From: Actinophytocola sp035995025
GTDB lineage: Bacteria > Actinomycetota > Actinomycetes > Mycobacteriales > Pseudonocardiaceae
Reading direction: 5' to 3'
Length of the DNA: 64,000 bases
Assembly: GCA_035995025.1 (NCBI GenBank)
Contig: DASYKY010000024.1
Span: 58,932 to 122,931 of the forward strand
Part shown: in pieces, positions 1 to 7,492 of the stretch
Layout: each line of letters starts with the position of its first letter
Numbering within the stretch: the stretch's first letter is position 1
The notes under the pieces: generated by a model
The model's input: the letters and a program-made list of their open reading frames with translations, nothing else
Told to the model about the DNA's origin: nothing
Databases searched by the model: none
Translations under genes and position numbers: made by a program

Positions 1-1524
1 TTCTACGCCGAGCAGCTGCAGACGCCGGATGCGATCAAAGCGCGCGAGTTCCTCGCCGAGCGCGAGTTCGACCAGGCGGCCGCGGCGACGTTCGGCTGCG
101 GCTACGCGCCGGCGGGCTGGGACAAGCTGACGAAACACCTGCTGGGCCGCGGCTTCGACCTGGCGGAGCTGATCAAGGGCGGGCTGTCCCGGGAGGGCAG
201 GCAGGGGCCGATCGACCGGTTCCACCGGCGCCTGCTGTGGCCCATCAGGGACCTGGGCGGCGACGTGGTCGGCTTCGGCGCGCGCCGGCTGTTCGACGAC
301 GACCAGATCCAGGCGAAGTACCTGAACACGAGCGAGAGCCCGATCTACAAGAAGTCGCAGGTGCTGTTCGGGCTCGACCTGGCCAAGCGGGAGATCGCGC
401 GCCGCCACCAGGTCGTGGTGGTCGAGGGCTACACCGACGTGATGGCCATGCACGCCTCGGGCGTGCCGACCGCGGTCGCCTCGTGCGGCACCGCGTTCGG
501 GATCGAGCACATCACGGTGCTGCGCCGCCTGCTCATCGACGACGACGCGTTCCGTGGCGAGGTGATCTTCACCTTCGACGGCGACGAGGCCGGGCGCAAG
601 GCCGCGCTCAAGGCGTTCGACGACGACCAGAAGTTCGCCGCGCAGACGTTCATCGCGGTCGCACCCGACGGGCTGGACCCGTGCGAGCTGCGCCAGGTCA
701 AGGGCGAGGTGGCGGTCAAGGACCTGGTGGCGCGGCGTAAGCCGCTGTTCGCGTTCGCCATCCGCGCCGAGCTGGCCGAGCACAACCTGGACAACGCCGA
801 GGGCCGGGTCGAGGCGCTGCGCCGGACGGTGCCGCTGGTCGGCCGGATCAAGGACGTGTCGCTGCGCGACGAGTACGCCCGCCAGCTCGCCGGCTGGGTC
901 GGCTGGGAGGACGTCGCCACGGTCGTGCGCCGCGTGCGGGAGACCGCCGGCGCGCCGGCCGAGCCGCGGCGAGGCCGCCAGCAGCGGGTCGACCCGGGGC
1001 AGGCCGCGCTCGCGGTGGACGTCGACGGGCCGAAGCGGCCCAACCCGCGCGACCCGCAGCTGCACGTCCAGCGGGAGGCGATCAAGGTCGCGCTGCAGGA
1101 GCCGGTACACGCGGGCCCGGTGTACGACTCGCTGCCGCTGGACGTGTTCACGCACCCGGCCTACGCGGCGCTGCACCAGGCGATCCTGGAGGTCGGCGGC
1201 ACGGCGAGCGGGCTGGCCGGCGCGGAGCTGCTGGATCTGGTGTCGAAGGCGTGCACGTCGCAGTCGGTGCGCTCGCTGGTCACCGAGCTGGCGGTCGAGC
1301 CGATTCCCACGCGGCAGAACGAGGTCGGCCGGTACTCGGCCGGCGTGCTCGCCGCGCTGCAGCGCCAGCTCCTGTCCGGGCAGATCGCCGACATCAAGGC
1401 GCGGCTGCACCGGCTGTCCCCGGTGGAGAACGAGGACGAGTGGCGCGTGCTGTGGGGCGACCTGGTCGCGCTGGAGCAGTTCTACAAGGCGCTGGGGGAG
1501 AAGGCAGCAGGGAGCTTGTCGTGA
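1..1524 (+). CDS. dnaG: DNA primase DnaG, 5' end outside window
   Basis: Synthesises RNA primers for chromosomal replication with the DnaB helicase. The frame is open from base 1, so the zinc-finger N-terminus lies upstream and is missing. The visible part covers the end of the catalytic core, the Toprim domain (VVVVEGYTDVMAM near 412-450 and FDGDEAGRKAA near 574-606, holding the acidic metal ligands) and the C-terminal helicase-interaction domain (about 1040-1510). It overlaps the next gene by 4 bp (GTGA), so the two are probably co-transcribed. Identification is secure from the Toprim motifs and their order. Confidence 0.97.
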   Translation, partial: FYAEQLQTPDAIKAREFLAEREFDQAAAATFGCGYAPAGWDKLTKHLLGRGFDLAELIKGGLSREGRQGPIDRFHRRLLWPIRDLGGDVVGFGARRLFDDDQIQAKYLNTSESPIYKKSQVLFGLDLAKREIARRHQVVVVEGYTDVMAMHASGVPTAVASCGTAFGIEHITVLRRLLIDDDAFRGEVIFTFDGDEAGRKAALKAFDDDQKFAAQTFIAVAPDGLDPCELRQVKGEVAVKDLVARRKPLFAFAIRAELAEHNLDNAEGRVEALRRTVPLVGRIKDVSLRDEYARQLAGWVGWEDVATVVRRVRETAGAPAEPRRGRQQRVDPGQAALAVDVDGPKRPNPRDPQLHVQREAIKVALQEPVHAGPVYDSLPLDVFTHPAYAALHQAILEVGGTASGLAGAELLDLVSKACTSQSVRSLVTELAVEPIPTRQNEVGRYSAGVLAALQRQLLSGQIADIKARLHRLSPVENEDEWRVLWGDLVALEQFYKALGEKAAGSLS

Positions 1525-2045
1525 CCGGGCTGTGGCGCAGGCTGTTCGGCGGCGGGGTTCCCGAAGGGTTCGCCGGCTCGCTGGAGCGCGACGAGAACGT
1601 GGTGGCGTCGTCGGTGCTGCGCGGCGGCGGCTTCCTGTTCGCCACCTCGCTCGGGTTGTGGGTGCCCGCGGAGGACGGTCCGCGGCGCGTCGGCTGGCAC
1701 ATGATCAGCAAGGTCACCTGGGGCAATGGCGTACTCGAGCTGGTCGAGGCGCGCGAGACCGGCACCGCGGGCGAGGCCGTGCTGCTCGCCGACCAGCCAC
1801 CGATCCGGTTCGTGATCGAGCGGGCGGACAAGCTCCCGGACGTGGTGCACATCCGGGTCAACGGGTCGATCCGCTCGCGGCACCGGCGTGAGCTGCCCGG
1901 CGGCGGGGCGTGGTTCGTGCAGCGCAAGGTGCCCGGACGGGACGGCATCGTGCTGCAGGTCCGCCCGGATCCCGGCACGGACGAGGAGGCGGTGCGGCGC
2001 GTCGCCACCGAGGTGGCGTCGATGATCCGGCAGGCGCTAGAGTAA
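1521..2045 (+). CDS. conserved actinobacterial protein downstream of dnaG, function unknown
   Basis: A soluble 174-residue protein starting at a GTG that overlaps the dnaG stop, with GGGAG about 6 nt upstream. No signal peptide or membrane segment is seen. The sequence alternates short hydrophobic strands and charged turns (GWHMISKVTWGNGVLEL, PIRFVIERADKLPDVVHIRV), suggesting a mostly beta fold of the PH-like or photosystem-reaction-centre-barrel kind. That is only an impression. I do not recognise a named family. Translational coupling to dnaG suggests co-expression, not a role in priming. Confidence 0.8.
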   Translation: MTGLWRRLFGGGVPEGFAGSLERDENVVASSVLRGGGFLFATSLGLWVPAEDGPRRVGWHMISKVTWGNGVLELVEARETGTAGEAVLLADQPPIRFVIERADKLPDVVHIRVNGSIRSRHRRELPGGGAWFVQRKVPGRDGIVLQVRPDPGTDEEAVRRVATEVASMIRQALE

Positions 2046-2081
2046 ACAGTACGGACGTACGGTTTGCTGTGAGGTGGCGCC

Positions 2082-2846
2082 ATGTGGGACCCGGGCAAGT
2101 ACCTGGACTTCGCCGACCACCGCTCGCGGCCGTTCTTCGACCTGCTGGCCCGGGTGCCCGCCGACGCGCCACGCCGCGTTGCGGACCTGGGTTGCGGGCC
2201 GGGCAACCTCACCGAGACGCTCGCCGCGCGCTGGCCGGGCTCGGTCGTGGAGGCGCTGGACTCCTCGCCGGAGATGGTCGCTGCGGCGCGTGAGCGGGGG
2301 CTCGCGGCCGAGGTCGGCGACGTGTGCGAGTGGCGCCCGCACCCGGACACCGACGTGGTGGTGTCCAACGCCGTGCTGCAGTGGGTGCCCGGCCACGACG
2401 CGCTGCTGGCGCGCTGGGCCGAGCTGCTGCCGGCCGGCGCGTGGCTGGCGTTCCAGGTGCCGGGCAACTTCGACGCGCCCTCGCACGTGCGGGTGCGCGA
2501 GCTGGCCGCCGAGTCGCGGTGGCGCGATCGGCTCGCCCCGGTGGTGTTGCGCGAGGACGACGCCGTCCTCGACCCGGACGCCTACGCCACCCTGCTCGCC
2601 GACGCGAGCTGCGAGGTCGACGCGTGGGAGACGACGTATCTGCACCGGCTGACCGGCGAGGACCCGGTGCTGGAGTGGGTGACCGGCACGGCGCTGCGCC
2701 CGATCCGCGCCGCACTCGACGAGCCGGACTGGGCGGAGTTCCGCGCCGGGCTGGCGCCGCGGCTGCGCGAGGCGTACCCGGTGCGCGCGGACGGCACGAC
2801 GTGGTTCCCGTTCCGCCGGGTCTTCGTCGTGGCGCGCACGCGCTGA
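2082..2846 (+). CDS. tam: trans-aconitate 2-methyltransferase-like SAM methyltransferase
   Basis: Class I SAM-dependent methyltransferase of the Tam family, which methyl-esterifies trans-aconitate, a by-product inhibitor of aconitase. The 254-residue length and the opening MWDPGKYLDFADHRSRPF match the family. SAM motif I is VADLGCGPGN (residues 33-42), followed by the acidic strand end (VEALDSSPEM) and motif IV-like VVVSNAVLQWVP. The C-terminal PFRRVFVVA strand is typical. It sits 36 bp after the dnaG-linked gene; the gap holds the direct repeat GTACGG-A-CGTACGG (from 2050), which may be an operator or part of a promoter. Substrate is assigned by family resemblance only. Confidence 0.85.
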   Translation: MWDPGKYLDFADHRSRPFFDLLARVPADAPRRVADLGCGPGNLTETLAARWPGSVVEALDSSPEMVAAARERGLAAEVGDVCEWRPHPDTDVVVSNAVLQWVPGHDALLARWAELLPAGAWLAFQVPGNFDAPSHVRVRELAAESRWRDRLAPVVLREDDAVLDPDAYATLLADASCEVDAWETTYLHRLTGEDPVLEWVTGTALRPIRAALDEPDWAEFRAGLAPRLREAYPVRADGTTWFPFRRVFVVARTR

Positions 2847-2907
2847 ACCCTTCCGGCGCCCCAGGCGTAGTCCCGATGACCGTTTTGCGTCAATCGGAGG
2901 ACTCGTG

Positions 2908-3813
2908 ATGTTGCGACGCATAGGACTGCCCCTCGTCATCGCCGCGCTCGCCGGGACCCTGGTCGCGCCGAGCGCCGCGGCCGGGCCGCTCTTCCCGGCC
3001 ACGATCGCGTTGCCGGCCGGGTTCCAGCCGGAGGGCATCGCGATCGGCCCCGGCCCGGTCGCCTACCTCGGCTCGCTGGCGGACGGCTCGATCTACCGGG
3101 CGAACCTGCTGACCGGGCGGGGCAAGATCGTCAGCGTGGGACCGGGCACGCCGTCGACCGGGCTGAAGACCGACGCGCGCGGGCGCCTGTTCGTCTCGGG
3201 CGGCGCGGGCGGCAACGCGCGGGTGATCGACACCCGGACCGGCGCGATCCTCAGGAGCTACCAGCTGGCCTCCGGCGAGAGCTTCGTCAACGACGTCGTG
3301 CTGACGTCGTCCGCCGCGTGGTTCACCGACTCGGTCAACCCGGTGCTGTACAAGCTGCCGCTGCGGGGCGGAAAGCTGCCGGCGCGGGCCGAGACCGTGC
3401 CGATCACCGGTGACCTCGTGTACCAGGAAGGCTTCAACGTCAACGGGATCACCCGCTCCCCGGACGGCAAGGCCCTGCTGGTCGTCCAGTCCAACACCGG
3501 GCTGCTGTTCCGCGTGTCGACCTCCGGCGTGGCGCGGCAGGTCGCGGTCGGCGAGACGCTGGCGAACGGCGACGGGATGCTGCTGCGCGGCCGCACGCTC
3601 TATGTGGTGCGGAACCAGGACAACACCGTCGTGGTGCTGCGGCTGGACCACCGCGGCCTGCAGGCACGCGTCGTCGACCGGCTGACCGACGAGCGCTTCG
3701 ACGTGCCGACCACGATCGGCGCGTTCGGCGGCCGGCTGTACCTGCCGAACGCCCGGTTCACGACCCCGCCGACACCGACGACGCCGTACCAGGTCGTGGC
3801 GATCCGGCCCTAG
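2908..3813 (+). CDS. secreted SMP-30/NHL-type beta-propeller protein
   Basis: Exported protein of about 301 residues. The N-terminus has a classic Sec signal: two Arg, a hydrophobic stretch (IGLPLVIAALAGTLVA) and an Ala-X-Ala cleavage site (PSAAAGP). The mature part has repeated short beta-strand blocks with DG/NG turns (LADGSIYRANLLTGRG, TRSPDGKALLVVQS, RGRTLYVVRNQDNTVVVL), fitting a six-bladed SMP-30/gluconolaconase-like propeller. The ATG at 2908 is preferred over the GTG at 2905 because GGAGG at 2896-2900 is then 7 nt away. The substrate is unknown; lactonase activity is not demonstrated. Confidence 0.8.
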   Translation: MLRRIGLPLVIAALAGTLVAPSAAAGPLFPATIALPAGFQPEGIAIGPGPVAYLGSLADGSIYRANLLTGRGKIVSVGPGTPSTGLKTDARGRLFVSGGAGGNARVIDTRTGAILRSYQLASGESFVNDVVLTSSAAWFTDSVNPVLYKLPLRGGKLPARAETVPITGDLVYQEGFNVNGITRSPDGKALLVVQSNTGLLFRVSTSGVARQVAVGETLANGDGMLLRGRTLYVVRNQDNTVVVLRLDHRGLQARVVDRLTDERFDVPTTIGAFGGRLYLPNARFTTPPTPTTPYQVVAIRP

Positions 3814-3823
3814 AGAACACAGA

Positions 3824-4879
3824 TCAAAACTGGTCCGCGACGTGCCGTCGGCTGCCGGGCAGGAGCGTTTTGACCTGTGCTCGCACCCAGTCCTCGGTGC
3901 GCCGCAGCAGCTCGGCCTTGAGTTGCGGCGGCGCCGCCGAGTGCCGGATGCTCGCCGCGGCGAGCCCGGCCAGCTCGGCGTCGGTGAGGCCGAGCACGTC
4001 GCGGCAGATGCCGTACTGGCCGGCGAGTCCGACGTCGAACAGCAGCGGGTCGTCGGTCGCAATCGCCACCGCGACGCCCGCGTCGAGCAGCACGCGCAGC
4101 GGGATCGTGGCGAGCTCGTGCACCCCGAACGGCGGGTACGAGGTCGGGCAGATCTCCAGTGCCACCCCGCGCTCGGCGAGCAGGCGCAGCGTCGCCGGGT
4201 CGCACGCGGCCGCCGTGCCGTGCCCGATGCGGTCGGCACCCAGGTGCTCGACGCACGCGCGGACGTGCTCGGGCCCGGTGTAGAAGCCGGCGTGCGGCAC
4301 GGCCAGCAACCCGGCCTCCGCGGCGATCGCGAACGCGGGCGCGAAGGCGGCGACGTCGGCGTGCCGCTCGTCGTTGGACAGCCCGAACCCGACGACGCCG
4401 TGGCCTGCGTAGCGGGCGGCGAGCGTGGCGAGGTTGGCGGCGTGGGCGGGGGAGCGGGTCCAGCTGGAGGCCACGATCACGCCGGTCGGGATCGGCGCAG
4501 CGCGGGCACCGTCGAGGACGGCTTCGAGGACCTGCTCGAACCCGCCGAACACGGGGGCGTAGGAGGTGGGGTCGACCTGGACCTCGAGCCAGCCGCACCC
4601 GTCGGCCGCGTCGTCGGCCGCGGCCTCGGCGAGCACGCGCGCCACGTCGGCGGCCGTGCGGATCGCGTGCCGGGCGGTGTCGTAGCGGTCCTGGAAGTCG
4701 GCCCAGGTCCCGGCGGTCGCGGGCAGCGGCGCGGGAACGGCGATCCCGTGGCGGGCGGCGAGTTCGTCGAGGGTGGCGGGGCGCATCGCGCCGGTGAGAT
4801 GCAGGTGGAGATGGGCTTTGGGCAGCCCCCGCACGTCGCGGCGTGCGGGGGCGCCCGAATCAGCGGTAGGCGGGCTCAC
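3824..4879 (-). CDS. adenosine deaminase-family protein with altered active site
   Basis: A member of the metal-dependent adenosine/adenine deaminase family (about 351 residues). Visible family features are the first zinc motif HLHLHLTG (His25/His27), the late RIGHG motif and the metal-binding Asp in ATDDPLLFD. The block that should read HAGE, carrying the catalytic glutamate, reads HAGF here (Phe199). It may therefore not deaminate adenosine, or may act on another substrate. The GTG start lies inside the 3' end of the upstream yet co-directional YtxH-like gene (20-bp overlap), so they form an operon. It converges on the secreted propeller gene with only 10 bp between stops. Confidence 0.8.
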   Translation of the reverse strand: MSPPTADSGAPARRDVRGLPKAHLHLHLTGAMRPATLDELAARHGIAVPAPLPATAGTWADFQDRYDTARHAIRTAADVARVLAEAAADDAADGCGWLEVQVDPTSYAPVFGGFEQVLEAVLDGARAAPIPTGVIVASSWTRSPAHAANLATLAARYAGHGVVGFGLSNDERHADVAAFAPAFAIAAEAGLLAVPHAGFYTGPEHVRACVEHLGADRIGHGTAAACDPATLRLLAERGVALEICPTSYPPFGVHELATIPLRVLLDAGVAVAIATDDPLLFDVGLAGQYGICRDVLGLTDAELAGLAAASIRHSAAPPQLKAELLRRTEDWVRAQVKTLLPGSRRHVADQF

Positions 4880-5099
4880 TCACGGTCCGCCGGCCGTCGC
4901 TCTGCTGCGGCGCGGCCTTGTGCCGCTGACCGAGCCCGGTCTTCTCGCCGATCTTGGCCCGCGCGACGCCGGCGGCGCCCTGGATCGCGGGGTGATCGGC
5001 GATCTTGCGGTAGGTGCGCATGATCTGGTCGTAGCGCCCACGACCCGCCTTGGCCCCGAGCACGTACCCGACCGCGGCGCCCAGCACGAACGCCTTCAT
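4860..5099 (-). CDS. YtxH-like small protein
   Basis: 79 residues beginning MKAFVLGAAVGYVLGAKAGR, a short N-terminal hydrophobic glycine-rich helix followed by RGRYDQI. This is the signature seen in many actinobacterial YtxH-type proteins annotated near housekeeping genes. The remainder is basic and probably soluble. GGAGG lies about 12 nt and GAAGG a few nt before the ATG. It overlaps the following deaminase-family gene by 20 bp. The function of the family is unknown; membrane attachment is inferred from the first 20 residues. Confidence 0.75.
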   Translation of the reverse strand: MKAFVLGAAVGYVLGAKAGRGRYDQIMRTYRKIADHPAIQGAAGVARAKIGEKTGLGQRHKAAPQQSDGRRTVSEPAYR

Positions 5100-5234
5100 C
5101 CTTCATCGCCTCCAACGGCTCGACCTGCAGTCGCTGCCATCTTCCTCCAGTTCGCCGCACCGTGCCGGGTGGTTCGGAACCTGATCGTGGCATGCGCTAG
5201 AGTTGGCCTCTGCCGGGCGGCGCCCGGTGGGCGA

Positions 5235-5307
<73 letters not shown>

Positions 5308-5311
5308 CAAC

Positions 5312-5340
5312 ACCCAGGTCAGCGGCCTGGGTTTCTCTTT
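5312..5340 (+). terminator. rho-independent terminator of tRNA-Asn
   Basis: Inverted repeat ACCCAGG / CCTGGGT with a 7-nt loop, followed by TTCTCTTTTT. It starts 4 nt after the tRNA and is one of the few T-tailed terminators in the window. Confidence 0.9.
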
Positions 5341-5484
5341 TTGATCATGTTCTCGCGCTCGTGTGGCTCTTTTGTGGCACTTTTCGTGCCCTCGATTTGC
5401 CGAACACATGGTTGATCGGTCGGCCTTGTGGTCAGGCCTGCTTCGTCGAGCAGGGTGGCGGACGGTGTGCCTGCGTGTCTCGGC

Positions 5485-6365
5485 CTACCGCAGGCCTCCG
5501 ACGCCGCCGACCACCATGGTGCGTCCCAGGGTGCTGTGGTCGGCTTGGTGGTTCGGGACGTCCGGTTTGCAGTCGGGCAGCGGGACCACGCCGGGATCGG
5601 CGATTTCGGTGCCGTGGAAGAACCTCATGATCGAGTCTAGGTCCCGGACCGACAGGTTCTCGTTCACGCGCTCGTTGTACGCGTCCAGGCCGCTGCGTGT
5701 CTGCTCCGCCCGGTTGTCGTTGACGAAATGCCACGTCACGTGTGACAGGGCGATGTGGTCGCCGGGTTTGAGCAGTTCCTTGTACCGGTCGAAGATCCCG
5801 AAGAGGTCGTCCCGGTCGTCGATGAAGTGCAGCATCGAGCCCCAGAGCATCGCGATCGGCTCGGTGAAGTCCAGCATGGACGTCGTCGTCGGGTTCCTCA
5901 GGATCGTGTCGGGCTGGCGCATGTCCGCGTGCAGGAACGTGGCGTGGGGGTTGTCCTCGAGAATCTCCAGGCCGATGTCCACCGCGACCCGCTCGTGGTC
6001 CACGTACACACGCGCGCCGTCGGTACGAGCTGCTGCGCGATCTCGTGCACGTTACCGAAGGTCGGGATGCCCGACCCGATGTCCAGGAACTGCCGAACAC
6101 CGCATTCCCGCACCAGGTACCGCACCACCCGCCGTACCCACGCGCGGCTGTACCTGGCCAGCGCCGGGGCCATCGGCTCGCGCTCGATGATCTGGTCGGC
6201 CGCGGCCCGGTCGACCTCGTAGTGGTAGTCACCGCCCAGCACGTAGTCGTATGTTCGCGCCGCGCTGGCGTGACTCGGGTCGGACCGGCGAGGGCCGAAC
6301 CGGTCGTGGTCGTGGTCGGCGGGCATCGAATCGGGACACCTTTCTGAAGCTGCCGGCTCAGGCAT
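5485..6365 (-). pseudogene. DUF574/SAV2177-type SAM methyltransferase, frameshifted
   Basis: The first frame (6365 to about 6010) encodes the typical N-terminus: DPSHASAARTYDYVLGGDYH, FLDIGSGIPTFGNVHEIAQ. A second frame (to 5485) continues it with YVDHERVAVDIGLEILEDNP and FDFTEP-type strands, ending PDCKPDVPNHQ. The two halves join if one G is restored in GCGCGTGTGTAC near 6005-6016, giving the expected ARVVYVDHE. This is thus a single-base deletion or a sequencing error. In actinomycetes such genes commonly neighbour DUF5753/DUF397 regulators, as here. If real, the product is cut before the second half of the SAM domain. Confidence 0.8.
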
Positions 6366-6456
6366 GGGTCGTGCGGAGGTGCCGGGTCAAGAACGACGAC
6401 GTCCTGAACTCCTCCGGGGCCCAGTCCTGGGCCCGCCGAACGAAAGGCTGCTGCAC
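6358..6456 (-). CDS. possible 32-residue protein coupled to the methyltransferase
   Basis: A GTG-started frame with GGGAG about 8 nt upstream encodes MQQPFVRRAQDWAPEEF and on to RTTHA. It stops so that its last codons overlap the ATG of the frameshifted methyltransferase (ATGCCTGA). The position is where a DUF397 gene often sits between a DUF5753 regulator and a DUF574 gene, and WAPEEF faintly recalls the DUF397 C-terminus. It may be a DUF397 remnant or a leader peptide. The overlap and ribosome site are seen; everything else is inference. Confidence 0.3.
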   Translation of the reverse strand: MQQPFVRRAQDWAPEEFRTSSFLTRHLRTTHA

Positions 6457-6481
6457 GGTCGGATCTCCCGCAATCGGTTGG

Positions 6482-7492
6482 TTACCGGTACTCCCGGCTG
6501 ATCTCCATCAGGAAGCGTCGCGCGTCATCGTCTCCGAGCCCGGCCGACGTCGCGTCGGTGAACCGCCGGTCATCGGGAGCACCGATGTGCACGTACTCGA
6601 ACGACCCGGCGACGCCTTCCGCGGGGATGCGCAAGTACGTGAAGGGATAGAGCATGAGGTCGACTGCGTCCTTGGACTGGATGAACGGGACGACCTGAAC
6701 CCTGATGTTCGCGCGTCGCGAGAGCGCGACGACGTGCGCGATCTGCTCGCGTACGACCGCCCGGTTACCCCTGGGAGCCTTGCGAGCGGCCGACTCGCAG
6801 AGGATGAAGTGGAAACTGCGCTTCTCCTCGTCCTCGTCGAGCAGGGCCGACCGGGCGAGTCTCGCCGCTACGCTCGCTTCGAGCAGTTCAGGCGTCTCCG
6901 TGCGGCCCTCGAAGATCGCCCGGACGTAGTTCTCGCACATCAGCAGCTCGGGCATCAGTCCGACCGCGACGTCGCGGATGAGGTCGGCGTCTTCTTCGAG
7001 ATCGACGTACTTGCGAAAGTTCTCGGCGTAGACCGCACGATGGCCGCCCCACCTTCCCCGCTGGCTCGAGTTCTCCAGCATGCGCCGCATGAGAGCGAGG
7101 AGCTGCGGGTCGGTGATGCCCAGCACGGTCTGCAGTGCGGTCAGCTCGGACTCGTGCGGACTGCGGTCGCCGTTCTCGATCGACGCCAGCTTGGTCTGCG
7201 CGGCGCGCGCGGTCACGCGCAGGAAGACCTTCTGACCGAGCTGCTCTTGAGAAAGGCCGGCGTCGACCCGGAACGCCTTCAGCAGGGCCCCCGCTATCCA
7301 GGGTTGGGTCTTGAGTTCGGCGGCGCCGTGGAGGGTGCCTGACTTGTTGGCTGGTGGGCAGGTGGTGGTGCGGTGATGAGTGCGACTGGCGGATCGGCGC
7401 CGTGGGCGGTCGGCGAAGTCGTGGAGGGTCGCTACGAGGTGCGGCAGGTTGCTGGGGTGGGTGGGATGAGGCAGGTGCTGCGGGTTCGGCAC
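6482..7492 (-). CDS. XRE/DUF5753 helix-turn-helix regulator, start uncertain
   Basis: The convincing coding part (about 6482-7320) has an N-terminal helix-turn-helix (LLKAFRVDAGLSQEQLGQKV then IENGDRSP) and a long DUF5753 sensor domain (AVYAENFRKYVDLEEDADLI, LLMCENYVRAIFEG, FEYVHIGAPDDRRF). The first canonical in-frame start codon upstream is the GTG at 7492, 120 bp inside the divergent kinase gene; the residues it adds are Pro/His-rich antisense. No ATG, GTG or TTG in any minus-strand frame exists between 7281 and 7489. Start at an in-frame CTG (7285 or 7282) or loss of the start are both possible. Family members usually control adjacent DUF397/methyltransferase genes. Confidence 0.65.
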   Translation of the reverse strand: MPNPQHLPHPTHPSNLPHLVATLHDFADRPRRRSASRTHHRTTTCPPANKSGTLHGAAELKTQPWIAGALLKAFRVDAGLSQEQLGQKVFLRVTARAAQTKLASIENGDRSPHESELTALQTVLGITDPQLLALMRRMLENSSQRGRWGGHRAVYAENFRKYVDLEEDADLIRDVAVGLMPELLMCENYVRAIFEGRTETPELLEASVAARLARSALLDEDEEKRSFHFILCESAARKAPRGNRAVVREQIAHVVALSRRANIRVQVVPFIQSKDAVDLMLYPFTYLRIPAEGVAGSFEYVHIGAPDDRRFTDATSAGLGDDDARRFLMEISREYR

